A stretch of 64,000 bases of DNA, taken from Gemmatimonadota bacterium (GTDB lineage: Bacteria; Gemmatimonadota; Gemmatimonadetes; Gemmatimonadales; GWC2-71-9). Positions 47,877 to 58,603 of this stretch are shown piece by piece; position 1 is the first letter of the stretch, and each line of letters starts with the position of its first letter. Both the position numbers and the translations under genes were made by a program. The stretch spans positions 62,001-126,000 of the forward strand of contig QHUM01000039.1 in the NCBI GenBank assembly GCA_003222135.1, written 5' to 3'. Under the pieces are notes generated by a model, which was not told the DNA's origin, made no database searches, and worked only from the letters and a program-made list of their open reading frames with translations.

Positions 47877-47905
47877 TTGACAATCCCGAGTAAGTCACTT
47901 AGGAT
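47877..47905 (+). promoter_or_regulatory. Promoter of the suf operon with overlapping palindrome
   Basis: TTGACA (47877-47882) and TAGGAT (47900-47905) are spaced 17 bases, the best promoter in the window. The palindrome TAAGT C ACTTA (47891-47901) lies between and overlaps the -10, a natural site for repression. Transcription would begin about 4 bases before the sufR ATG, giving almost no leader. Confidence 0.7.
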
Positions 47906-47915
47906 TCGGTTTCCG

Positions 47916-48577
47916 ATGCGCACCCATCCTCCGCAACTCACGGCGCACAAAGGACTTCGCGCGGAGATCCTGCTCGCGCTGAAGCGCGCCCAGCCGCTCA
48001 CGGCGAAGCAGCTCGCCCACCAGCTGGGCGTTTCCGTCAACGCGATCCGACATCATCTGAAGGAGCTCGAAGCCGCAGGGCTGATCGGGTACGGTCGTGA
48101 GCAGCGGGGGGTCGGCGCACCCACCTTCGCGTATCGGCTCAGTCCGGACGGGGAGGGCCTGTTCCCGCGTGCCTACGAGGAGACGCTCACGCAGTTGCTC
48201 CAGCGCGTCGCCGAGCAAGGCGGCCGCCAGGCGGCGGTCGGACTGTTCGAGGACCACTACCGCGATCTTACCCGCCAACTGCAGGCCGAACTGGCGGGGG
48301 CTGCGGCCTCAGAGCGCCTCGATCTGGTCGCCCGGCTGATGAACCAGCAGGGCTATATGGCCGAATGGCAGGAGGCGGCCGGAACGTTCCGGCTGTCGGA
48401 GCACAACTGTGCGATCCGCGCCGTAGCCGAGCGCTTCCCCGAGGTGTGTGCGGCGGAAGAGCGGTTCCTGCGGGACGTGCTCGGCGCGGCGGTCGAGCGG
48501 AGCGCCCACATCGCGAGCGGCTGCAACGCCTGCGAGTATGTGATCACCTTCACCGCGGCGCCGCCACAGGAGTCGTC

Positions 48578-48581
<4 letters not shown>
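47916..48581 (+). CDS. sufR: SufR-type Fe-S cluster-sensing repressor
   Basis: The 221-aa protein has an N-terminal winged helix ([23 protein letters not shown]) and a C-terminal cysteine region ([15 protein letters not shown], then GCNACEYVI). The spacing is C-x12-C-x24-C-x2-C, as expected for a bound Fe-S cluster. SufR represses suf genes when clusters are plentiful. It heads the operon, and its stop overlaps sufB as ATGA. ATG 47916 is close to the predicted transcription start. Confidence 0.9.
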
Positions 48582-50798
<2,217 letters not shown>

Positions 50799-50802
<4 letters not shown>

Positions 50803-52118
50803 CGGAGCACTACGTCCGCGACTTCCAGGCGTTCGCGAGCAACGGTGCCGCCGGTGCGCCTGCCTGGCTCCGGGAGATCCGCGAGGGGGCGATCGCGCGG
50901 TTCACGGAGCTCGGCTTTCCGACGATGAAGCAGGAGGCGTGGCGATTCACCAGCGTCGCGCCTATCGCCGAGACGCACTTTACGCCGCCCGCCTCCCGCC
51001 TCCCGCAGCTCGCGATCCGTGACGTCGACGCGCTCTCGGTCAGCGGCACCGGGGAGGGCCCGCGCATCGTGTTCGTGGACGGGCGGTACGCGCCCGGGCT
51101 GTCGTCGCTCGCCGGCCTGCCCCAGGGCGTCGAGGCGACCAGCCTCGCCGAGGCCACCCGATCGGGCCCCGGCGGTGAGCTCGCCCGGCGGCACCTCGCC
51201 CGGTACGCTCCATGGCAGGACAGCGCGTTCGCGGCGCTGAACACCGCGTTCCTCGCGGATGGCGCGTTCGTGCACGTGGCGGCGGACACTGTGCTGGCGC
51301 AGCCGCTCGAGGTGCTGTTCCTCGCGACGAGCGGCACGGCGGGGACCGACGGGCCGACGGTCAGCCACCCGCGCAGCCTGTTCGTCGTCGAGCGGGGCGC
51401 GCAGGCCGCCCTGATCGAGAGCTACGCATCCATCGGCGAGGGCCTGTACTGGACGAACGCGGTCACGGAGACGGTGGTCGGTGAGGGCGCACGCGTCGAG
51501 CTGTATCGCGTGCAGCGCGAGGGCCGCAGCGCCTACCACGTAGCCACGACACAATCCCGACAGGAACGCGACAGTTACCTCGCATTCCACGCCCTCACGC
51601 TGGGTGGCTCGCTCGCCCGGCACGACATCACCACCGTGCTGGACGGCACGGGCGCCGAGCTGATTCTCAACGGCCTGTACGTGCTCGGCGGCAGCCAGCA
51701 TGCCGATCATCACACGGTGATCGACCATGCCCAGCCGCATTGCGCCAGTCACGAGTTCTTCAACGGCGTGCTGGCGCAGCGGGCGCACGGCGTGTTCAAC
51801 GGCCGGATCATCGTGCGGCCCGGCGCGCAGCGCACCGACTCGAAGCAGACGAACAACAACCTGCTGCTCTCGACCGAGGCGCGGGCCGACAGCCAGCCCC
51901 AGCTTGAGATCTACGCCGACGACGTGAAGTGCACCCACGGCTCGACGGTCGGGCCGCTCGACCAGACGGCGCTGTACTACCTCCGCAGCCGCGGCCTGTC
52001 GCCCGAGGCGGCGCAGAGCCTCGTGACGTACGGCTTCGCGGCCGAGATCCTGGGCCGGATGCAGCGCCCCGACGTGCGCGAGCGCCTCGACCGCCTGGTG
52101 CGCGCCGGGCTGGAATGA
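50799..52118 (+). CDS. sufD: SufD subunit of the Fe-S assembly complex
   Basis: The 439-aa protein matches SufD in its C-terminal beta-helix (LDGTGAELILNGLYVLGGSQHADHH; DHAQPHCASHEFFNGVL; GRIIVRPGAQRTDSKQTNNNLLL), with the conserved His and Cys. It binds SufB and SufC. The start overlaps sufC and the stop overlaps sufS, both as ATGA. Confidence 0.94.
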
Positions 52119-53347
52119 TGCTCGACGCCGCCCGCCTCCGCGCCGACTTCCCGTTGCTCGAGCGGCAGGAGCACGGCCGCCGCCTCGTGTACCTGGACAA
52201 CGCGGCGACCACCCAGAAGCCCGAGGCGGTCCTGAGCGCGATCGCCGACTACTACCGCACCACCAACGCCAACGTCCACCGCGGCGCGTACGCCCTCGCG
52301 ATCCGCGCCACGGAAGCCTACGAAGCGGCGCGCGCCAAGCTCGCGGCGTTCGTGAACGCGTGGGCGCCCGAGGGCGTCGTCTTCACGCGCGGCACGACCG
52401 AGTCGATCAACCTGGTGGCGGGCTCCTACGGCCGCGCCCACGTCGGCCGGGGCGACACCGTGGTCGTGACGGCAATGGACCACCACTCGAACCTCGTGCC
52501 ATGGCAGATCCTCTGTCAGGAGAGGGGCGCGACGCTGCGGATGGTCGAGATCACGGAGGACGGTCGCATCGACCTGTCCGACTTCGGGACGGCGCTCGAG
52601 CGGCGCCCGAAGCTCGTCGCCTTCCCGTACGTCTCGAACGCGCTCGGCACGGTGAACCCGGTGGCGCAGCTCGCCAAGCTGGCGCACGCGGTCGGGGCGG
52701 TCGTGGTGGTGGACGGCGCGCAGTCCACGCCGCACTTGAGGGTCGACGTCCAGGCGCTCGACTGCGACTTCTACGCACTGTCGGGTCACAAGATGCTCGG
52801 GCCGATGGGCTCGGGGGCGCTGGTCGCCAAGCCGGAGCTGCTCGAGGCGATGCCGCCCTATCACGGCGGCGGTGAGATGATCTCGCGCGTCTTCGACGAC
52901 CACTCGACCTACAACAAGATCCCACACAAGTTCGAGGCCGGGACGCCGAACGTAGAAGCCGCGGTCGGGCTCGCGGCGGCGATCGGCTACCTGGAGAAGA
53001 TCGGTCTCGAGCGGATCGCCGAGCACGAGCAGGCGCTCGCTCAGGCGGCGATCGAGCAACTGACGCAGATCGACGGTGTGACGGTCTACGGGCCGCGCGG
53101 TCACCGTGCGGGCGTGGTGTCCTTCACGTATGGGGACATCCACCCGCACGACATCGCCACCATCCTCGATCAGGACGGCGTCTGCATCCGAGCCGGCCAC
53201 CACTGCACGCAGCCGCTGATGCGCCGGCTCAACGTCCCGGCGACCGCGCGCGCCTCGTTCTACCTCTACAACGAGCTGGGCGACGTCGCCGCCCTCGCCG
53301 GCTCGCTCGTCAAGGCGGGAGCCCTGTTTGGATACGTCCCCGCCTGA
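52115..53347 (+). CDS. sufS: Cysteine desulfurase SufS
   Basis: The 410-aa PLP enzyme has the lysine in YALSGHKMLGPMG and the catalytic Cys in IRAGHHCTQPLM. DNAATTQKP and MDHHSNLVPW are typical. It supplies sulfur to SufU. Two adjacent ATG codons at 52115 and 52118 follow the sufD stop. SufE is absent; SufU takes that role. Confidence 0.95.
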   Translation: MMLDAARLRADFPLLERQEHGRRLVYLDNAATTQKPEAVLSAIADYYRTTNANVHRGAYALAIRATEAYEAARAKLAAFVNAWAPEGVVFTRGTTESINLVAGSYGRAHVGRGDTVVVTAMDHHSNLVPWQILCQERGATLRMVEITEDGRIDLSDFGTALERRPKLVAFPYVSNALGTVNPVAQLAKLAHAVGAVVVVDGAQSTPHLRVDVQALDCDFYALSGHKMLGPMGSGALVAKPELLEAMPPYHGGGEMISRVFDDHSTYNKIPHKFEAGTPNVEAAVGLAAAIGYLEKIGLERIAEHEQALAQAAIEQLTQIDGVTVYGPRGHRAGVVSFTYGDIHPHDIATILDQDGVCIRAGHHCTQPLMRRLNVPATARASFYLYNELGDVAALAGSLVKAGALFGYVPA

Positions 53348-53771
53348 GCCGCGGCTCAGCGCGCTCTATCAGGAGCTGATTCTCGACCACTACCGCCGCC
53401 CCCGCAACAAGGGCGCGCTCGAGGGGGCGACGCACTCGGTATCGCTCAACAATCCGCTGTGCGGTGACGAGATCGATCTGCAGCTCCGCGTGGACGCGGA
53501 CGTGATCCGGGACGTGCGGTTCATCGGGCGGGGCTGCTCGATTAGCCAGGCGTCGGCGTCGATGATGACGCAGCTTCTCAAGGATCGCACGGTCCCCCAG
53601 GCGCTCACCCTCGCCGCGCGGATGAGCGCGATGATGCAGGGCGACGAGTCCGCCGCGAAGGACAAGTCCCTCGGAGACCTGCGGGCGCTCGCCGGCGTGT
53701 CCAAGTTCCCGGTGCGCATCAAGTGCGCGCTGTTGCCCTGGAACGCACTCACGGATGCCGTGAAGCCGTAG
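53328..53771 (+). CDS. sufU: Zinc-dependent sulfurtransferase SufU
   Basis: The 147-aa protein is read from TTG 53328, overlapping sufS by 20 bases. The Cys/Asp ligands NPLCGDEI, GRGCSISQAS and RIKCALLPW match SufU, which accepts sulfur from SufS. The IscU scaffold role is less likely given the SufS pairing. It ends the operon. Confidence 0.92.
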   Translation: MDTSPPEPRLSALYQELILDHYRRPRNKGALEGATHSVSLNNPLCGDEIDLQLRVDADVIRDVRFIGRGCSISQASASMMTQLLKDRTVPQALTLAARMSAMMQGDESAAKDKSLGDLRALAGVSKFPVRIKCALLPWNALTDAVKP

Positions 53772-53785
53772 CCCGGAGGGGCTGT

Positions 53786-53815
53786 CCCCTTCCCTCTTCC
53801 CCCTTCCCTGTCAGA
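53786..53815. repeat. Pyrimidine-rich tandem repeat after sufU
   Basis: Read on the minus strand, units of GGGAAGG/GGGAAGA lie between two GACAG motifs. They resemble, in purine-rich 7-8-bp unit style, the repeat at the start of sufC and the terminal motif (GGACAGACGG) of the element at 56047-56587. Function unknown. Confidence 0.45.
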
Positions 53816-53825
53816 TTACCGCAGC

Positions 53826-54791
53826 ATGAACAGCCCCGTCGTCGTCCTCGACCGCGTCACCAAGCGCTTCGCCGGTCACACCGCGGTGGACGGCCTGTCG
53901 CTCGCGGTCCCGAGCGGCGTGATCTTCGGGTTGCTCGGGCCAAACGGCGCCGGGAAGACGACATCGATCCGCATGATCATGGACATCCTCGAGCCGGACG
54001 AGGGCGAGGTGCGGCTGTTCGGGGAGCGCGGAGCGGGGCGCGATCAATCGGGTCGCATCGGCTACCTGCCGGAAGAGCGGGGCCTGTACCCCAGGATGCG
54101 GGTGCTCGACGTGCTCGTGTTCCTCGCCGAAGTGAAGGGTGTGCCGCGCCGGGCCGCCCGCACGCGGGCGCTCGAGTGGCTGGACCGCCTCGGGCTGGGC
54201 GATTGGCGACAGCGCCGGGTGAACGAGCTGTCGAAAGGGATGCAGCAGAAGGTGCAGTTCATCTCCACGATGCTGCACGACCCCGACCTCGTGATCCTGG
54301 ACGAGCCGTTCTCCGGGCTCGACCCGGTGAATGCGCAGGTGATGAAGGATACCGTGCTCGATCTGCGCCGCCGCGGCAAGACCATCCTGTTTTCGACCCA
54401 CATCATGGAACAGGCCGAGAAGCTGTGCGATGAGCTGTGCATCATCGCCCGCGGGCGAAAGCTCGTGGACGGAGCGTTGAGCGACATCAAGCGGACCCAT
54501 GGCGGACACCATCTCGTGATCGGGTTCGACGGGAGCGCTGGGGCCGCCCAGCAGGTCTTTGCCGAGACAGGACTCGTGAAGAAGGTCGACGACTACGGTC
54601 AGTACGCCGAGCTCGAGCTCGCCCCGAATGCAGACGCGCAGCAGATCCTCCAGCGGCTCGTGGCGTCCGGGGCGCGGCTGTCGCGGTTCGAGCTGATGGA
54701 GCCCTCGTTGAACAAGATCTTCATCGACTTGGTGGGGCCGGAGGCAGCCCGGGCCGCTGCACAGCCGGGGGCGGAGGCCGCCCCTGCGTAA
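53826..54791 (+). CDS. ABC-exporter ATPase (NatA-like)
   Basis: The 321-aa protein has Walker A GPNGAGKTT, signature LSKGMQQKVQ and Walker B LVILDEPFSGLDP, then a C-terminal domain typical of DUF4162-type exporters. With the permease next to it, it forms an exporter like NatAB. Substrate is unknown. Confidence 0.9.
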   Translation: MNSPVVVLDRVTKRFAGHTAVDGLSLAVPSGVIFGLLGPNGAGKTTSIRMIMDILEPDEGEVRLFGERGAGRDQSGRIGYLPEERGLYPRMRVLDVLVFLAEVKGVPRRAARTRALEWLDRLGLGDWRQRRVNELSKGMQQKVQFISTMLHDPDLVILDEPFSGLDPVNAQVMKDTVLDLRRRGKTILFSTHIMEQAEKLCDELCIIARGRKLVDGALSDIKRTHGGHHLVIGFDGSAGAAQQVFAETGLVKKVDDYGQYAELELAPNADAQQILQRLVASGARLSRFELMEPSLNKIFIDLVGPEAARAAAQPGAEAAPA

Positions 54792-54804
54792 GGTCTGGGC
54801 GGTC

Positions 54805-56049
54805 GTGCGGCGGGAGTTCCTGGAACGGGTGCGCAAGAAGTCGTTCTGGGTGATGGCGCTGCTCGGGCCCGTGTTCTTCGCGGCGATCTTCCTGCTGCCG
54901 CTGCTCATGTCAGGCGGTGGCGGCGTCAAACGGCTGGTGGTGGTGGACCGTACCACGACGACGCTCGGGGCCCTCGTGGCGGCGCGGCTCGATTCGACGC
55001 AGCGGTTCGTCGTCGTGGGTCGCGTGCCGGGCGGCGCGGGCGTGGAAGACTCCTTGGCCCGCGAAGTCGGGCTGAAGAGCATCGACGGGTTTCTCGTGCT
55101 GTCGGACTCCCTGACCGCCACGGGCCACGCGGAATACCGCGCGTCCAATGTGTCCTCGCTGGAAGACATCGGCCTGCTGCGCGAGTCCCTGGGGAGGCTG
55201 GCAGAGCGGGCGCGGCTGGAGCGCGCCGGCGTGGATCCGGCGATGGTGGCGCGAGCCCAGATCCGCGTGTCGCTCGACACGAAGAAGATCACGGGTGGGC
55301 GCACGACCGAGGAGAGCGCCGGCCAGTCGTTCTCGCTTGCGTATTTCATGATGCTGATCCTCTACATCTCGCTGCTGCTGTACGGCGTGCAGGTCATGGG
55401 GTCGGTCATCGAGGAGAAGACGTCGCGCGTCATCGAAGTCCTGGTGAGCTCCCTCAGACCGTTCCAGCTGCTGCTCGGAAAGTTGCTCGGCGTCGGGGCG
55501 GTGTCGCTCGTGCAATTCGCGATCTGGGGGGCGTCGGGCCGGCTGCTGCTCACTCAGCGGGCAGCGCTGGTCAGCCGCATGGGGGGCGCCGACCCCGAGG
55601 TCGGGCAGGTGTTCCAGGTGCCGCACGTATCCGGGGCGACCGCTCTTGTGTTCATCGCGTTCTTCCTGGGCGGCTTCTTCCTGTACTCGGCGATGTTCGC
55701 GGCGGTCGCCGCGACCTGCTCCACCGAGCAGGAGGCGCGCCAGAGCCAGGTACCGGTCACCGTCCTGATCATGATCGCGTTCTTCGGCTCATTCGCCACG
55801 CTCGCGAACCCGGAGTCCCGGCTCGCCGTGACCCTCTCGCTCGTCCCGTTCACGTCGCCGATCGCGACTCCGGCGAGGTGGGCGGCGGGGAATCTCTCGG
55901 CGCTGGATGTGATCGCGTCGCTCGCGCTGCTGATCACCGGCACCGTACTGGTCACATGGATCGCGGCGAGGATATACAGGGTCGGGATCCTGATGACCGG
56001 CAAGCGGCCAAACCTCAAAGAGCTCGTTCGCTGGGTCAGGGCGGCCTAG
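54805..56049 (+). CDS. ABC-exporter membrane subunit (NatB-like)
   Basis: The 414-aa permease starts at GTG (codon 54805; CTG 54784 upstream would add the more typical LRKVWAV). It has one helix near residue 15-35, a periplasmic region of about 150 residues, and five to six helices from residue about 180. Its TAG stop (56047-56049) is also the first bases of the left inverted repeat of the element, so the element may supply the present stop. Confidence 0.85.
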   Translation: MRREFLERVRKKSFWVMALLGPVFFAAIFLLPLLMSGGGGVKRLVVVDRTTTTLGALVAARLDSTQRFVVVGRVPGGAGVEDSLAREVGLKSIDGFLVLSDSLTATGHAEYRASNVSSLEDIGLLRESLGRLAERARLERAGVDPAMVARAQIRVSLDTKKITGGRTTEESAGQSFSLAYFMMLILYISLLLYGVQVMGSVIEEKTSRVIEVLVSSLRPFQLLLGKLLGVGAVSLVQFAIWGASGRLLLTQRAALVSRMGGADPEVGQVFQVPHVSGATALVFIAFFLGGFFLYSAMFAAVAATCSTEQEARQSQVPVTVLIMIAFFGSFATLANPESRLAVTLSLVPFTSPIATPARWAAGNLSALDVIASLALLITGTVLVTWIAARIYRVGILMTGKRPNLKELVRWVRAA

Positions 56050-56088
56050 GACAGACGGGTAGACGGCGAGACGGGTAGCGGATCCCAG
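56047..56088 (+). repeat. Left terminal inverted repeat
   Basis: Its units read TAGGACAGACGG, GTAGACGG, CGAGACGG, GTAGCGG and ATCCCAG. It starts at the permease stop codon and pairs with 56546-56587. Confidence 0.75.
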
Positions 56089-56164
56089 TGGGTCGTGTAT
56101 AGGTATGGTACGGACTGCAACGAACGGGTTAGGCGTCCGCCCCCGTCATCGCTACACTGCCGCC

Positions 56165-56530
56165 ATGCCTCCCTATCGGAATCTCAAAGCATGGGAGCAC
56201 GCGGAGCGCCTTGCGGTGGAATGCGTGAAGGCCTCGCGTGGATTTCCCGAGTTCGAACAGCACTCCCTCGCCGATCAGCTACGGCGCGCCGCGTACAGTG
56301 TTCCTCTGAACATCGCCGAGGGCAGCGCTAAGCGCGGCAGCCGAGAATACCGCCGCTACCTTGACACGGCACGAGGCTCACTCGCAGAAGTGGAAACGAT
56401 GCTGGGCATGGCCCACTCCCTCGGCTATCTCCGTCCCGCGGAGTTTGGTCGACTCGAAGCACTGGCCACTGAAACGAGCAAGACGCTGTACGGGCTGCTC
56501 CGCAAGATCACCGAGAGCGCCTCGAGGTAA
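56165..56530 (+). CDS. Four-helix-bundle protein (23S rRNA intervening-sequence / TIGR02436 type)
   Basis: The 121-aa protein starts at ATG 56165 and contains the family pattern YRNLKAWEHAERLAVECVK, LADQLRRAAYSVPLNIAEG and YLDTARGSLAEVETMLG. Members occur in rRNA intervening sequences and as free genes, and related proteins (Avd) help reverse transcriptases. Here it is alone inside an inverted-repeat element. No reverse transcriptase is present. Confidence 0.88.
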   Translation: MPPYRNLKAWEHAERLAVECVKASRGFPEFEQHSLADQLRRAAYSVPLNIAEGSAKRGSREYRRYLDTARGSLAEVETMLGMAHSLGYLRPAEFGRLEALATETSKTLYGLLRKITESASR

Positions 56531-56545
56531 CCTCACTCCTAAGCC

Positions 56546-56587
56546 CTGGGAGCCACTACCCGTCTATCCGTCTCGCCGTCTGTCCTA
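56546..56587 (-). repeat. Right terminal inverted repeat
   Basis: Read on the minus strand its units are TAGGACAGACGG, CGAGACGG, ATAGACGG, GTAGTGG and CTCCCAG. It ends 13 bases before the mnmG start. Confidence 0.75.
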
Positions 56588-56600
56588 GTACCTTTTCCTC

Positions 56601-58469
56601 ATGCCTGTCGATTATGACGTCATCATCGTCGGCGCCGGCCACGCCGGCACTGAGGCCGCCGTCATGTCCGCTCGCCTCGGCGCGAAGACTCTCCTGCTCA
56701 CTTCCAACCTCGACACCATCGGCCAGTTGAGCTGTAATCCCGCCATCGGCGGGATCGCGAAGGGCACCGTAGTGCGCGAGATCGACGCCCTCGGCGGTAT
56801 CATGGGCCGCGCCACCGACCGCGCGACGATCCAGTTCCGCATGCTCAACCGCTCCAAGGGACCGGCGGTGTGGGCGCCGCGCGCGCAGTGCGATCGCACG
56901 CTGTACCGGCGCGCGGTGCGCGCGCTGCTCGAGCGCCACCCGAGCCTCGAGCTGACGCAGGGGATGGTGAGCCGTCTTCTGATTGAGGGAACGCACGCGA
57001 CGGGTGTCGCGACGTCTGATGGGCGAGTGTTGACGGCGCACGCTGTCGTAATCACGGCGGGCACCTTCCTGCGTGGCCGCATTCACCTCGGGACGGACAC
57101 CCAGATCCCGGCGGGGCGGGCGGGCGACCAGCCCGCCGTCCAAGTCGCGCAACATATTGAATCACTTGGACTTACAGTGTCGCGCTTCAAGACCGGCACG
57201 CCGCCTCGCGTGGACGGTCGCTCGGTCGATTGGTCCAAACTCGAGCGCCAAGACGGTGACGGGACCGCGTATCGCTTCTCCTGCTATGAACGGGTCGAGC
57301 GGCCACGCCAGGTGCCGTGCTGGATCACGTGGGCCGGTGAGGCAGTGAAGGACATCATCCGCCGACACTTGAAGGAGTCGGCGCTGTACGGCGGCGCCAT
57401 CGCTGCGCGGGGCCCGCGATATTGCCCATCGGTCGAAGACAAGATCGTGAAGTTCCCCGACGCCCAGCGGCACCAGGTCTTCCTCGAGCCGGAGGGGCTC
57501 GACACACACGAGCTGTACGTGAACGGGCTCTCCACTTCCCTGCCCGTCGGTGTCCAGCTCGAGTTCCTGCACGCTGTCCCCGGTCTTGAGCGGGCGAAGC
57601 TGACGCGGCCCGGGTACGCGATCGAGTACGACTACTACCCCCCGACGCAGCTCACTCCCTGGCTCGAAACCAAGGCGATCGAGCGCCTTTTTTTCGCCGG
57701 CCAGATCAATGGTACGACGGGATACGAGGAAGCAGCCGGCCAGGGCGCCGTTGCGGGGATCAACGCGGTACGCCGAATGCGCGGCCTGGAGCCGGTGTTG
57801 TTCGGGAGGGACGAGGCGTACATCGGTGTGCTGGTGGACGATCTGATCACGCGCGGGGTCGATGAGCCGTATCGGCTGTTCACGTCGCGGTCCGAGTACC
57901 GACTGCTGCTGCGACAAGACAACGCGCTGCGCCGCCTCGCCCCGCTGGCGGAGCGACTGGGCCTCCTCACAGCGGCGGAGCTGCGGGAAGCCGAGCGACG
58001 CTTGCGGGAGGAAGAGCGGCTTCTGGACACCGCTCGGGCAACGACGATCAATCCGAGCCAAGCCGATCCGGTGCTGGCCCCCACCGGCACGACGCTCACC
58101 GAGCCGGAGCGCGTGGCGAGCGTGGCGCGGCGTCCGGGGGCGTCGTTGCGCGCGTTGCTCGAGGCGGCGGGCCTGACGGTGACGTGCGACGACGACGTGG
58201 TGGGGAGCGCGGAAATCGAGCTCAAGTATGACGGCTATCTGGCGCGCGAGCGCGAGGCGGCGAGCCGGCTCGCGGAGCTCGCCGCGTTCGTGCTGCCAGC
58301 CGAGCTTCCCTATCTCGAGATGCTGAGTCTTGCGACCGAAGCGCGGCAGAAGCTCGATCGAGTGCGGCCCACGTCCCTGGCTCAGGCGGCACGGATTCCG
58401 GGTGTGAGCCCGAGCGATCTTCATAACCTCGTCGTCGAGACTGCACGCTGGCGACGCCGAGTAGCGTGA
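56601..58469 (+). CDS. mnmG: tRNA uridine 5-carboxymethylaminomethyl modification enzyme MnmG (GidA)
   Basis: The 622-aa FAD protein has the dinucleotide site VIIVGAGHAGTEAAVMSARLG, the block GGIAKGTVVREIDALGG, GRIHLGTDTQIPAGR and FKTGTPPRVDG, and the C-terminal LSLATEARQKLDRVRP. With MnmE it modifies the wobble uridine of several tRNAs. Usually rsmG (gidB) follows, but here the parS sites and parA come directly. Confidence 0.96.
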   Translation: MPVDYDVIIVGAGHAGTEAAVMSARLGAKTLLLTSNLDTIGQLSCNPAIGGIAKGTVVREIDALGGIMGRATDRATIQFRMLNRSKGPAVWAPRAQCDRTLYRRAVRALLERHPSLELTQGMVSRLLIEGTHATGVATSDGRVLTAHAVVITAGTFLRGRIHLGTDTQIPAGRAGDQPAVQVAQHIESLGLTVSRFKTGTPPRVDGRSVDWSKLERQDGDGTAYRFSCYERVERPRQVPCWITWAGEAVKDIIRRHLKESALYGGAIAARGPRYCPSVEDKIVKFPDAQRHQVFLEPEGLDTHELYVNGLSTSLPVGVQLEFLHAVPGLERAKLTRPGYAIEYDYYPPTQLTPWLETKAIERLFFAGQINGTTGYEEAAGQGAVAGINAVRRMRGLEPVLFGRDEAYIGVLVDDLITRGVDEPYRLFTSRSEYRLLLRQDNALRRLAPLAERLGLLTAAELREAERRLREEERLLDTARATTINPSQADPVLAPTGTTLTEPERVASVARRPGASLRALLEAAGLTVTCDDDVVGSAEIELKYDGYLAREREAASRLAELAAFVLPAELPYLEMLSLATEARQKLDRVRPTSLAQAARIPGVSPSDLHNLVVETARWRRRVA

Positions 58470-58475
58470 GCGACG

Positions 58476-58491
58476 TGTTTCACGTGAAACT
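58476..58491. other. parS: parS centromere site 1
   Basis: TGTTTCACGTGAAACT matches the consensus TGTTTCACGTGAAACA at 15 of 16 positions. ParB binds here to nucleate the segregation complex. It lies between mnmG and parA. Confidence 0.95.
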
Positions 58492-58498
58492 ACCCATG

Positions 58499-58514
58499 AG
58501 TTTCACGTGAAACC
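58499..58514. other. parS: parS centromere site 2
   Basis: AGTTTCACGTGAAACC has the perfect palindromic core GTTTCACGTGAAAC and matches the consensus at 14 of 16 positions. It is 23 bases from the first site, about two helical turns, so both face the same side of the DNA. Confidence 0.92.
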
Positions 58515-58573
58515 GGCACTTTACCGGTCGTGCTGGGCGACGTATATTTTACTCCCTGTGACCGTCGCGCAAC

Positions 58574-58600
58574 ATAACTCATTGTCTAACAATAAGTTAT
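58574..58600. promoter_or_regulatory. Inverted repeat just upstream of parA
   Basis: ATAACTCATTGT (58574-58585) and ACAATAAGTTAT (58589-58600) pair at 11 of 12 positions around three bases. The parA ATG follows 3 bases later. It could be an operator for autoregulation or an mRNA hairpin that blocks initiation; no Shine-Dalgarno sequence is visible. Confidence 0.65.
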
Positions 58601-58603
58601 CAG

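Larger units (their letters stand above)
56047..56587. mobile_element. Putative 541-bp element with 42-bp terminal inverted repeats and a four-helix-bundle gene
   Basis: Imperfect inverted repeats (56047-56088 and 56546-56587) match at 36 of 42 positions. Each begins TAGGACAGACGG and continues with 8-base units NNAGACGG (GTAGACGG, CGAGACGG on the left; CGAGACGG, ATAGACGG on the right), then GTAGYGG and TCCCAG. The only gene inside is the four-helix-bundle protein. The element fits between the permease stop codon and the mnmG start 13 bases later. No transposase is encoded, so movement would need a host or trans-acting enzyme. No clear target-site duplication is seen. Confidence 0.6.

Noticed and set aside
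56250..56270. tRNA-like TTCGAA in the four-helix-bundle gene
   Set aside because: No cloverleaf can be drawn and it lies in a conserved coding region.
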